Source: Bacillota bacterium
Lineage (GTDB): Bacteria; Bacillota; Clostridia; Christensenellales; SZUA-584
Reading direction: 5' to 3'
Assembly (NCBI GenBank): GCA_023408075.1
Contig: JAEYKW010000019.1
Span: forward strand, 1 to 60,202
Length of the DNA stretch: 60,202 bases
The notes under the pieces were generated by a model. That model did not search any database. It saw only the letters and a program-made list of their open reading frames with translations, and was not told the origin of the DNA. Below are positions 9,080 through 16,789 of this stretch, piece after piece. The stretch's first letter is position 1. Every line of letters begins with the position of its first letter. A program made the translations under genes and the position numbers.

Positions 9080-10258
9080 ATGAGTAGACGTGGGGAGAAC
9101 ATCTACAAGCGAAAAGATAGACGCTGGGAGGCTAGAATTAAAAGAGGGGACGGGCAGTACATTTCCGTATATGGAAGAACATATACCGAAGCCAAAGAGA
9201 AAAGAAACGAAAAAATCAAGGAAGAAGGTAATCACAAAAAGAGTGTATCAAAGCACAGCCATGGTGATACGGATATGGATATAGTCAAGCAATTGGAGAA
9301 TTGGCTCGAAAGTTGTGCCAAACGGGTCAAATTATCGACGTATGAAAATTACTATTACTGTATTAAAACATATGTCTATCCTTATCTCAAAACATCAAAA
9401 ATGAAAACGATCTCGAAAGCAGAGCTTGAGAGCTTTGTCACCTACATCAGCAATAATGCGTCACTTTCCTATTCCTATCAGAATAAGATTCTGACAATAT
9501 TTAAGGTTGCTCTCAGGTCCATTCTGCAGGAAGACTATAAGAAGATTCTTTTGGAAGCCCTGAAGCTGCCAAAGAAGCAGACGAGCTTGGTGCAGGTCTT
9601 TTCGTTTGAAGAACAAAGAAGAATAGAAGGAATCCTTTTAAAGAACAGCAATATCAAATCGCTGTGCATTCTGCTTTGCTTTTATACCGGGCTGCGTTTG
9701 GGGGAGATTGGAGCACTGAAATGGAACAATATTGACACATCGGCCAATACAATAACAATAAGCGGGACGCTCTCAAGAAAAAAGAACTTCGGGGATGGAG
9801 ACAATAAAACAATTCTTTATGTCAGTTCGCCAAAAAACCGCAGCTCCAATCGGCAGATCCCTTTGCCGGATTTTTTATCGGTCATGCTGCGGCAGTATCA
9901 AACGTACGCAAAAAATCGCGGAGAGTGCTTTGTGCTTTCCAATGCGGCCACACCGATGGACACCCGTACACTGCAAAAATACTACATGAGCATTCTTAAA
10001 AAAGCGGACATCGGGTACCGCAAATTCCACACCATCCGGCATACATTTGCGACGCGTGCACTGGAAATGGGCGTCGATATCAAAACGGTCAGTGAGCTAT
10101 TGGGACATGCCTCGGTAACCAACACATTGAATATTTACGCACACTCATTGATGGAACAAAAGAAAAAAGCGATCGAAAAACTGAGCCTCATCCACACTTC
10201 ACAATCCGGCATTGCGCCGTCACAAACCTTTGACAAAAAGGAACAGCCCTTATTTTAA
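9080..10258 (+). CDS. Tyrosine recombinase / phage-type integrase
   Basis: A 392-residue recombinase: N-terminal arm-binding (AP2-like) domain (about 1-50), SAM-like core-binding domain (about 65-160) and catalytic domain with R206 (TGLRLGEI), K252 (SPKNRSS), H317-x-x-R320 (HTIRHTF), H343 (LGHASV) and Y353 (NIYAH). All catalytic residues are present, so it should be active. AAGGGGG precedes the ATG at 9080; an upstream in-frame ATG at 8990 has no binding site. No excisionase, replication or cargo gene accompanies it. It is flanked at about 200 bases left and 17 bases right by inverted copies of the same palindromic site. Its AT-richer sequence compared with neighbours suggests it arrived by transfer. 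Confidence 0.93.
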   Translation: MSRRGENIYKRKDRRWEARIKRGDGQYISVYGRTYTEAKEKRNEKIKEEGNHKKSVSKHSHGDTDMDIVKQLENWLESCAKRVKLSTYENYYYCIKTYVYPYLKTSKMKTISKAELESFVTYISNNASLSYSYQNKILTIFKVALRSILQEDYKKILLEALKLPKKQTSLVQVFSFEEQRRIEGILLKNSNIKSLCILLCFYTGLRLGEIGALKWNNIDTSANTITISGTLSRKKNFGDGDNKTILYVSSPKNRSSNRQIPLPDFLSVMLRQYQTYAKNRGECFVLSNAATPMDTRTLQKYYMSILKKADIGYRKFHTIRHTFATRALEMGVDIKTVSELLGHASVTNTLNIYAHSLMEQKKKAIEKLSLIHTSQSGIAPSQTFDKKEQPLF

Positions 10259-10274
10259 GCACGGTTTAAGCCTG

Positions 10275-10302
10275 ATGCCGCAGTATAAGATATACTGCGG
10301 CA
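10275..10302. repeat. Right palindromic recombination-type site of the recombinase cassette
   Basis: An exact inverted copy of the left site: the same 13-base left arm, centre AGA (the complement of TCT), then TATACTGCGGCA. It starts 17 bases after the recombinase stop. No T-run follows on either strand, which argues against a terminator. Confidence 0.75.
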
Positions 10303-10342
10303 AAATGGCTAAAAAATCAATAAAAAAGAATAAAATAACTAA

Positions 10343-10370
10343 TTGGTTTATCTTATCTAACAATTATACA
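10343..10370 (+). promoter_or_regulatory. Possible promoter of HD-GYP / cheW / MCP operon
   Basis: TTGGTT at 10343-10348, a 16-base spacer, and TATACA at 10365-10370. It lies outside the recombinase cassette, about 45 bases before the HD-GYP start. Confidence 0.4.
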
Positions 10371-10415
10371 TCAGAACGGATTCTATTCATAGCATGATAG
10401 AAAAGGTAGATAAAA

Positions 10416-11084
10416 ATGGGGGTTAAAATTTCTTCAAGCCAAGCATTGAGTGATGTGCTTTCGTCTATTCCGCCGGAGGAACTCAGGCACATGCGGCGCG
10501 TTGGCATGTTTACATTTGAGCTGCTCCGTATTTTATTAAGGTATCAACATTATCAAGAATTTAAATCCGAATTTTCATTTTTTGGGCATTATGCATTTTT
10601 TCATGATATAGGCAAGGCATGGGTGCCGGCTGAAATTCTCTGCAAAGAAGATGCTTTAACATTCGAAGAATTTGAGACGATTACCATGCATCCCCTATAT
10701 GCGCAAGAATTTCTTGAAAAGAATCCAGACACGCTGCGTGTGCAGCCATTGCTGAAACAAAGCATATTTGACGCGGCTGTCTTTCATCACGAACGTTGGG
10801 ATGGCAGCGGTTACCCTTATGGCATTTCCTCAGACAATATTCCTATAATCGCGCGCGTCACCTCTGTCTGCGATGCGTATGACGCCATGACGCACAAAAG
10901 GCCATACAGCAAAGCCAGATCCCATGAGGAGGCGTGCGAGGAAATTGCAAAACACGCGGGTACACAGTTTGATCCTGATATCGCTTTGATTTTTCTTGAA
11001 AGCGAGAAAGACATGAGGATGGATAATAAACGGCAACAGAATCGGGAGATGGGTTGGGGGGTGCTGAAGGATAATAACGGGTAA
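10416..11084 (+). CDS. HD-GYP domain protein (c-di-GMP phosphodiesterase type)
   Basis: A 222-residue compact HD-GYP protein with no sensor or receiver domain. Metal and signature residues are visible: H63-D64 with K67 (FFHDIGK), H92 (MHPLYA), H124-H125 (FHHERWDGSGYP, GYP at 132-134), R147 and D153 (CDAYDAMT). Such proteins hydrolyse cyclic di-GMP. The first 55 residues form a helical region of unknown role. AAAGG lies before the ATG. A CheW gene and an MCP gene follow closely, and a c-di-GMP riboswitch lies 8 kb downstream, so a role in motility control is a reasonable inference. Whether it is active was not tested. Confidence 0.85.
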   Translation: MGVKISSSQALSDVLSSIPPEELRHMRRVGMFTFELLRILLRYQHYQEFKSEFSFFGHYAFFHDIGKAWVPAEILCKEDALTFEEFETITMHPLYAQEFLEKNPDTLRVQPLLKQSIFDAAVFHHERWDGSGYPYGISSDNIPIIARVTSVCDAYDAMTHKRPYSKARSHEEACEEIAKHAGTQFDPDIALIFLESEKDMRMDNKRQQNREMGWGVLKDNNG

Positions 11085-11115
11085 TCACTTTTCATTTTAA
11101 AAAAGGGGGAGAACT

Positions 11116-11607
11116 ATGACGATGGAACACTATGAGATGGCGGAAATCGAAGATGCCCAAAACGGAAAGTACCTGGAATTTCTTATTGACAAGGAGTCTT
11201 ACGGCATTCCGATAAGTTTTGTCACTGAAATTATCAGCATGCAGTCGGTGAACACGCTTCCGGAGGCTCCGGATTATGTGAAGGGCATCATTAACCTGAG
11301 GGGCAAAATCATACCGGTGATCGATATGCATTGCCGCCTCAACAGAAAAGACATGACATACACGGACAGAACATGCATCGTTGTGGTGGAAACGGACAGG
11401 CTCAATATCGGGCTGATCGTTGACAGTGTGACCGAGGTGCTGATGATTGAAGAAAAAGACATCGCGCCTGCGCCGCAGATCAAAACGGCGGACAGCAACG
11501 GGTATTTGTCCGGAATCGGAAAGGTGAGCGGCCAGGTTAAGCTGCTGCTCGATTGCGACAAGCTGTTCAATGAAGAAGAAACAAAAATCGTGAAAGAATT
11601 AAATTAG
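11116..11607 (+). CDS. cheW: CheW-type chemotaxis coupling protein
   Basis: A 163-residue CheW-domain scaffold that links chemoreceptors to the CheA kinase. Characteristic parts are YLEFLIDKESYGIPI, the LPEAPDYVKGIINLRGKIIPVID core and GLIVDSVTEVL. An AAAGGGGGAGAACT leader gives a strong binding site before the ATG. It is followed 10 bases later by an MCP gene, so the pair is co-transcribed. No cheA is in the window, so this CheW must join a complex encoded elsewhere. It could also be an accessory paralogue of CheW specific to this MCP. Confidence 0.92.
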   Translation: MTMEHYEMAEIEDAQNGKYLEFLIDKESYGIPISFVTEIISMQSVNTLPEAPDYVKGIINLRGKIIPVIDMHCRLNRKDMTYTDRTCIVVVETDRLNIGLIVDSVTEVLMIEEKDIAPAPQIKTADSNGYLSGIGKVSGQVKLLLDCDKLFNEEETKIVKELN

Positions 11608-11617
11608 GGGGTCAAAT

Positions 11618-13687
11618 ATGAATTGGTTTAAAAACTTAAGGATATCAGTCAAGCTGATTGTCGCTTTCCTGCTCCTCGCAGTGGTTACCGGCTTTGTGGG
11701 TGTTTACGGTTTGGCCGCGCTTGATAACAGCAGCTATCAAAGCAATTTTCTCTTTGTTAACTATGGCAACTCACAGGGCTATTTGGGACATGTTGCATCG
11801 GAGTTCAACACACAGCGTGCACTATACCGCGATATCATACTGGATGCGGATGCCGTTCAAACAACAGATTATGCTGCGAAAATGGAAGCTTCCAACGTAG
11901 AAATGATGGACAACCTAAAGCTGTACAAGGATACATGCAGCACCGAAGAAGAGCAGCAAGGCTATATCGAACTCGAAACCTACATCAACAGCTATGTTGC
12001 AGTTCGGGATAAGATCGTTTCGATTGCGCAGAGCGGCGATTATGAGGGCGCTTATAAGTATATGCGTGAGGATGCGTCTTTGCAGGCAGTTGCGGATGCG
12101 CAGAACTGTATCATCGAGTTTGTTGATGCCGATGTGGAAACCGGCCACAAAATACTGGCATCGCAGGATGCGAGCACGGATACGACCAAAACAGTGATGA
12201 TTGCCATCGTGGCTGCGGCAGTTGTGGTGGCGCTGCTGCTCGGCATTTTCATATCCCGGTTGATCAGCAAGCCGGTTCGGCACATCAACGATGTGGCCAA
12301 GCAGCTGGCAGCCGGAGATACGGATATCAAACGGACCAATTACCACTCGAAAGACGAGGTGGGACAGCTTCTTGAATCGTTCAGAAGCATACTCGATGCG
12401 ATACAGGCGCTGGTTACCGACACCAACATGCTCACCGAAGCGGCTGTAAACGGAAAGCTCTCCACCAGAGCTGACGCCGAGAGGCACAAGGGCGACTACA
12501 GAAGAATCGTGGAGGGCATAAACAACACACTGGATGCGGTGATTGAGCCGGTGAATGAAGCCAGCGCAGTGCTCGAGGAAATGGCAAAGGGCAACCTTAA
12601 TGTGAATGTGACGGGCAGCTATCAGGGTGATCATGCCGTGATCAAAAATGCGCTCAACAGCAGCATCAATACAATCAGCGGCTATATTCATGAGATATCC
12701 GATGTGCTGGGGGCTATGGCAGAAGGGAATCTGGACGTCGGCATTACATCGGAATACAAGGGCGATTTTATTGAGCTCAAAGAGTCCATAAACAATATCA
12801 TCGCTTCGTTGAACGAACTGCTCGGAGATATCAACATTGCGGCTCAGCAGGTGGCTGCGGGCACATCTCAGGTGTCTGACGGCAGTCAGGCGATATCTCA
12901 GGGGGCGACCGAACAGGCAGCCTCGATTGAGGAACTGACATCGACAGTGACGGAGATTGCGGCGCAGACAAGGCAAAACGCGGTTGGTGCGGGCAAAGCA
13001 AACGAGATGTCCGAAGCGACAAAGGAGAGCGCTGTACAGGGCAACGCGCAGATGAAGGCGCTGCAGCAGGCCATGATCGACATTAATGAATCGTCGTCGA
13101 GCATCTCTAAGATTATCAAGGTCATCGACGATATTGCGTTCCAGACGAACATACTCGCATTGAACGCCGCAGTGGAGGCAGCGAGAGCGGGCATTCATGG
13201 CAAGGGCTTTGCCGTGGTGGCTGAAGAGGTGAGGAATCTCGCAGCGCGCAGTGCGGCTGCGGCCAAAGAGACCACCGAGCTCATCGAGGGGTCGATCAAG
13301 AAGACCGAAGTCGGCACGAAAATTGCGGATGATACCGCCCATGCCCTGTCCCGCATTGTGGAAAGTGTGGAAAATGCGGTGCAACTGGTGGCCCAAATAT
13401 CCTCTGCGTCCAATCAGCAGGCCACGGCTATCGGTGAGGTGAACAGGGGAATAGAGCAGATGTCGCAGGTGGTGCAGACCAACTCCGCCACATCGCAGGA
13501 GGCAGCCGCTGCGGCCGAAGAGTTGTCCGGTCAGGCCGTGATGCTCAAAGAGATGGTGGGAAAATTTAGACTGAAAGAGTCGAGGAACACCGCCGTAAAA
13601 AAACTGCTTTCGAGCCATAAGAGCACAAAAGAAATGGATAGAACGGAACTGATTGAACTTAATAATGAGGAATTTGGGAAGTATTGA
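11618..13687 (+). CDS. Methyl-accepting chemotaxis protein 1 (multi-HAMP)
   Basis: A 689-residue receptor. Transmembrane helix 1 is at about 10-30, a four-helix-bundle sensor follows to about 185, helix 2 is at about 190-212, then a HAMP domain and two or three further HAMP-like units (SKDEVGQL, GDYRRIVEGINNTLDAVI, GDHAVIKNALNSS, GDFIELKESINN). The signalling hairpin tip carries the standard IDDIAFQTNILALNAAVEAA and GFAVVAEEVRNLA. The last four residues are FGKY, shared with the other two MCPs here. AGGGGG precedes the ATG. It is co-transcribed with cheW and the HD-GYP gene. The ligand is unknown. Confidence 0.95.
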   Translation: MNWFKNLRISVKLIVAFLLLAVVTGFVGVYGLAALDNSSYQSNFLFVNYGNSQGYLGHVASEFNTQRALYRDIILDADAVQTTDYAAKMEASNVEMMDNLKLYKDTCSTEEEQQGYIELETYINSYVAVRDKIVSIAQSGDYEGAYKYMREDASLQAVADAQNCIIEFVDADVETGHKILASQDASTDTTKTVMIAIVAAAVVVALLLGIFISRLISKPVRHINDVAKQLAAGDTDIKRTNYHSKDEVGQLLESFRSILDAIQALVTDTNMLTEAAVNGKLSTRADAERHKGDYRRIVEGINNTLDAVIEPVNEASAVLEEMAKGNLNVNVTGSYQGDHAVIKNALNSSINTISGYIHEISDVLGAMAEGNLDVGITSEYKGDFIELKESINNIIASLNELLGDINIAAQQVAAGTSQVSDGSQAISQGATEQAASIEELTSTVTEIAAQTRQNAVGAGKANEMSEATKESAVQGNAQMKALQQAMIDINESSSSISKIIKVIDDIAFQTNILALNAAVEAARAGIHGKGFAVVAEEVRNLAARSAAAAKETTELIEGSIKKTEVGTKIADDTAHALSRIVESVENAVQLVAQISSASNQQATAIGEVNRGIEQMSQVVQTNSATSQEAAAAAEELSGQAVMLKEMVGKFRLKESRNTAVKKLLSSHKSTKEMDRTELIELNNEEFGKY

Positions 13688-13746
13688 TCTTATTTGCGGG
13701 CAGTCGGCTGACAAGCTCATTATATCATAGTCGGTGAGGTTTCACG

Positions 13747-13812
13747 TACGGCAGTGCAGATAACAGGAAGTCCGTTCTAAGGAGATTTTAAATGGGATGC
13801 ACTGCCGTATAG
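13747..13812 (+). other. Hairpin with embedded six-codon ORF (leader-peptide-like)
   Basis: TACGGCAGTGCA at 13747-13758 and its exact complement at 13798-13809 form a 12-bp stem. In its loop lies AAGGAG (13779-13784), spaced seven bases from an ATG at 13792 that reads M-G-C-T-A-V-stop (13792-13812); the coding triplets form the right arm of the stem. A strong terminator follows 48 bases later. The arrangement resembles a translated attenuator, but no structural gene of a biosynthetic type follows. Otherwise the 469-base gap between MCP1 and MCP2 holds only the terminator and the MCP2 promoter. Confidence 0.4.
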
Positions 13813-13859
13813 CCGCGCCGTTTCGCTGCTCAGCGTGATGTATGAAGTTTTCCAATTTG

Positions 13860-13892
13860 GGGGCTGTAAAAAGTACAGCCCCTCTTTTTTTT
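13860..13892 (+). terminator. Intrinsic terminator after MCP1
   Basis: GGGGCTGT / ACAGCCCC with a 7-base loop, followed by TC and eight T. Confidence 0.93.
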
Positions 13893-13974
13893 ATATCAAG
13901 CAGAATCTGTGCAGTATATTTAAAAGTAAGCGATAACATTAAGGAAAATAAGCCCAGAAAAAGTTAAATACTAT

Positions 13975-14001
13975 TAAGTTTTTAAAATTAAATACCGATA
14001 A
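13975..14001 (+). promoter_or_regulatory. Sigma-28 (SigD/FliA)-type promoter of MCP2
   Basis: TAAG at 13975-13978, a 15-base spacer, then ACCGATAA at 13994-14001. The consensus is TAAA-N15-GCCGATAA, so 10 of 12 bases match with the ideal spacing. MCP genes are typical sigma-28 targets. Confidence 0.65.
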
Positions 14002-14156
14002 ATAAATCGATATTTGTATTTCGGAAGTGAGAAATTATTTTGACGAGTTTTGCAAATCATCAAGTACGAAGCATTTTGCCAAATTGAGCGATTTGATTTT
14101 GGGAAAATGTTTTTTATTTTTAGTAAAAAAAATAAGGATTTGTGGAGGAAGTTGTC

Positions 14157-15857
14157 ATGCGTTGGTTTCAGAATAGAAAAATCGCGACAAAAATCGTTTC
14201 GGGTTATCTGCTGATTGCTTTGGTAATGGTTGCAATCGGAATCGTGGGGTATTTGGGGCAAACGTCTGAATCATCTATGAGCACCATATTGATCATATTG
14301 GTTGCGGTTGGCGTGGCGCTTTCCATACTGCTGGCGCTCGTCGTATCGCGTGTGATCAGCAAGCCGGTCGTTTATCTGTCCAAAGCGGCAAAGCGGGTGG
14401 CAGCGGGTGATATGGGCGTAGACATCATTCAATACGATGTCAAAGACGAAGTCGGAGATCTCGTCAGGTCTTTTCAGCAGGTTATGACATCCGTTCATGC
14501 TTTGATATCCGGCATCAAGGTGCAGGCGGAAGATGTGATTCATGGGCAGTACTTTAAACGGATCGATACCGAAAAGCATAACGGCGCGTACCGTGAAGTG
14601 ATGGAGGGTGTCAACACGGTTGTGGATGCATTCGTCAATGAGATTGACAAAATGCCGAGTCCGCTCTTGAAGATTGATAAGGAATTTGACATACAATTCA
14701 TCAATATCAGCGGCGCGGAGCTGGCTGGTCAGAACCAGCACGATTTGATCGGAAAGAAATGCTATGATGTTTTGAAAACGGACGACTGCGGGACGGAAAA
14801 GTGTGCGTGCGCGCTGGCGATGAAGGCAAAATCGGTTCGGCAGGGAGAAACCTTTGCGCGGCCCGCTGATGATACCGTCAAAGAAATTCTGTATATTGGC
14901 GTTCCGTCGCTTCAGGACGGTGAAGTGATCGGCGCGCTTGAGATCATCAAGGATTTGACGGATATCAAGGCGGCCATGAGACAGGGAGAAAAGCAGGGCA
15001 AAGAGATGCAGGCCTTGCTTGCCGAGGTTGATTTGGCGGCGCAGCAGGTGGCCTCGGGCACCACGCAATTATCTGACGGCAGTCAGGCAATATCGCAGGG
15101 CGCGACGGAGCAGGCGGCGTCCATCGAAGAGCTGACGGCGACGGTCACCCAAATTGCATCACAGACCCGTCAGAACGCACTGAGCGCGAATAAAGCAAAC
15201 GAAATGTCTGAGCAGGCCAAGGATAAGGCGATGCAGGGCAATGATCAGATGAGAGCGCTGCAGCAAGCCATGATTGGCATCAACGAGTCTTCGGCAAATA
15301 TTTCGAAAATCATCAAGGTGATTGACGACATTGCGTTCCAGACGAATATATTGGCCTTAAATGCGGCGGTGGAAGCGGCGAGAGCGGGCATTCACGGCAA
15401 AGGCTTTGCCGTGGTGGCTGAAGAGGTGAGAAATTTGGCTGCCCGCAGTGCTAACGCGGCCAGAGAAACGACGGAGCTTATTGAAGGATCGATTAAGAAA
15501 ACCGAGGTTGGCACCAAAATCGCGGATGAAACGGCTGATGCGCTGTCGCACATTGTTGATGTTGTCGGCAAGGCGGTTGAGCTGGTGCGTGAGATTGCGG
15601 AGGCATCGAATCAGCAGGCCACAGCGGTTGGACAGGTGAACATGGGCATTGAGCAGATGTCGCGTGTGGTGCAGACCAACTCGGCCACTGCACAGCAGGC
15701 GGCAGCAGCTGCGCAGGAGCTTTCGAGTCAGGCTGCCATGCTCAAGGATATGGTAAGCGGCTTTATGTTAAGCCCAGCTGACGCCCCGTCTTTGAACCAG
15801 GGGTATCAGACAACTGAGCCTGTTAACACAAACGAGGGCGAATTTGGCAAGTATTAA
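14157..15857 (+). CDS. Methyl-accepting chemotaxis protein 2 with PAS domain
   Basis: A 566-residue receptor. Two transmembrane helices (about 11-31 and 41-66) have almost no outer loop. They are followed by a HAMP domain, a HAMP-like segment (GAYREVMEGVNTVVDAF), a PAS domain (about 165-280: LLKIDKEFDIQFIN, then GQNQHDLIGKKCYDVL and several Cys near 218-227), and an MCP signalling domain with IDDIAFQTNILALNAAVEAA. Sensing is therefore cytosolic, via PAS; the cysteines DDCGTEKCAC suggest possible metal, redox or Fe-S sensing. The GTG at 14142 is inside the GGAGGAAG binding site region; the ATG at 14157 is the start. It ends in EFGKY. Confidence 0.94.
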   Translation: MRWFQNRKIATKIVSGYLLIALVMVAIGIVGYLGQTSESSMSTILIILVAVGVALSILLALVVSRVISKPVVYLSKAAKRVAAGDMGVDIIQYDVKDEVGDLVRSFQQVMTSVHALISGIKVQAEDVIHGQYFKRIDTEKHNGAYREVMEGVNTVVDAFVNEIDKMPSPLLKIDKEFDIQFINISGAELAGQNQHDLIGKKCYDVLKTDDCGTEKCACALAMKAKSVRQGETFARPADDTVKEILYIGVPSLQDGEVIGALEIIKDLTDIKAAMRQGEKQGKEMQALLAEVDLAAQQVASGTTQLSDGSQAISQGATEQAASIEELTATVTQIASQTRQNALSANKANEMSEQAKDKAMQGNDQMRALQQAMIGINESSANISKIIKVIDDIAFQTNILALNAAVEAARAGIHGKGFAVVAEEVRNLAARSANAARETTELIEGSIKKTEVGTKIADETADALSHIVDVVGKAVELVREIAEASNQQATAVGQVNMGIEQMSRVVQTNSATAQQAAAAAQELSSQAAMLKDMVSGFMLSPADAPSLNQGYQTTEPVNTNEGEFGKY

Positions 15858-15885
15858 AAGCGGAGACGATATAGTAAACAGGAGA

Positions 15886-15924
15886 GCCGGTAAAGGAGCC
15901 TATCTGCCTTTGCCGGTTTTTCTT
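15886..15924 (+). terminator. Intrinsic terminator after MCP2
   Basis: GCCGGTAAAGG pairs with CCTTTGCCGG (one G-T pair), followed by TTTTTCTT. Confidence 0.85.
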
Positions 15925-15930
15925 ATATAG

Positions 15931-15958
15931 TTGAAAACTGATACATGTATAGTATAAA
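15931..15958 (+). promoter_or_regulatory. Promoter and operator of the TetR-family gene
   Basis: TTGAAA at 15931-15936, a 16-base spacer and TATAAA at 15953-15958. The spacer contains the palindrome ATACATGTAT (15941-15950), extended imperfectly to CTGATACATGTATAG. A palindrome between -35 and -10 is where a self-repressing TetR protein would bind. Confidence 0.6.
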
Positions 15959-15981
15959 ATAGGAGAAAAAAGAGGTTGCTT

Positions 15982-16563
15982 ATGGCTAACAACAACAACA
16001 TCAAACAAGCGGCTTTCCATCTTTTTGCGAGAAAAGGCTATGGTAGCACCTCTATGCAGGACATTGCTCAAGAGGTGGGATTGAAAAAGCAGTCGCTCTA
16101 CTCGCACTTTGCTTCCAAACAGGAATTGTATGCGGTGATACTGCACGAACAGAGCCATATTATTATGACGGAGATGCAGCTTGCCGTTGACCGTTTGGAA
16201 AGTGAACCGACCGAAGTGCTGTTCAAAGGGTTATTCCAATGTTTAATTGATGTTTTTTCATGTAAGGAGCGGCTGCTGCTGTGGAAGCGCGGCTTTATGG
16301 TTCAGGGTGATAATGAAGCGCCGGCCATCATAACCCGGCCGGATTTGCATTTTGACAGCCGGCTCTGGGACAGGCTATATAACATTGTGAAAGCCAAGCA
16401 TGAAAGATTGGCGCGGCCCGAATCGTTCCGTACGTTTTTTTTATCATATATCTTATCTATTCAAGGTTATTTTGACTGGATGATCGGCATTGGGCACTCC
16501 GAAGAGGTATTTGAATCATTATGGAAACATATCTGGTACGGCATCCACGAGTTTATTGACTAA
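15982..16563 (+). CDS. TetR/AcrR-family transcriptional regulator
   Basis: A 193-residue regulator with an N-terminal helix-turn-helix (about 5-50: AAFHLFARKGYGSTSMQDIAQEVG then KKQSLYSHFASKQELY) and a divergent ligand-binding C-terminus. The ATG at 15982 is preceded by AGAGG; a TTG two codons upstream overlaps that site. It lies between MCP2 and MCP3 on the same strand with its own promoter and a palindrome in the spacer. No transporter or enzyme gene is next to it, so the usual target class is missing; MCP3 directly downstream, with a TetR-like operator in its leader, is the natural candidate target. Confidence 0.9.
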   Translation: MANNNNIKQAAFHLFARKGYGSTSMQDIAQEVGLKKQSLYSHFASKQELYAVILHEQSHIIMTEMQLAVDRLESEPTEVLFKGLFQCLIDVFSCKERLLLWKRGFMVQGDNEAPAIITRPDLHFDSRLWDRLYNIVKAKHERLARPESFRTFFLSYILSIQGYFDWMIGIGHSEEVFESLWKHIWYGIHEFID

Positions 16564-16616
16564 ATATATAGTATTTCATTTCCCTTTCATTTTTATTAAT
16601 TAAGTATTATTCCTAT

Positions 16617-16642
16617 TAAGAGTCTAAAAAAAATCTCGATAA
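16617..16642 (+). promoter_or_regulatory. Sigma-28-type promoter of MCP3
   Basis: TAAG at 16617-16620, a 14-base spacer, then CTCGATAA at 16635-16642. It shares the string CTATTAAG and the CGATAA core with the MCP2 promoter; spacing is one base short of ideal. Confidence 0.5.
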
Positions 16643-16651
16643 CAAATAAAG

Positions 16652-16667
16652 ACGAACGGTCGGTCGT
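16652..16667. promoter_or_regulatory. Possible TetR-type operator upstream of MCP3
   Basis: ACGAACGGTCGGTCGT is an imperfect palindrome (ACGAnCGnnCGnTCGT) and resembles the GACCGnnCGGTC-like sites of several TetR proteins. It lies just after the sigma-28-like promoter, where bound protein would block transcription. Confidence 0.4.
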
Positions 16668-16789
16668 ATATTGTTAAGTGAGCGTTAAGTCGGAATCATT
16701 ATGGTTAAGGAGGGAAAAAGAAAGACACACTTTAATAACTTATTTTGATTTTGCGTAGTCAAGCGCAGCAATGAAAGGGAGATGGGAAA

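Noticed and set aside
8884..10302. Palindromes flanking the recombinase as ordinary terminators
   Set aside because: No T-run follows either one on either strand, and they are exact inverted copies of each other, which terminators need not be.
8884..10302. Minimal integrative element with direct attL/attR repeats
   Set aside because: Read as direct repeats the central three bases differ (TCT against AGA), and no excisionase or cargo is present. Inversion fits better.
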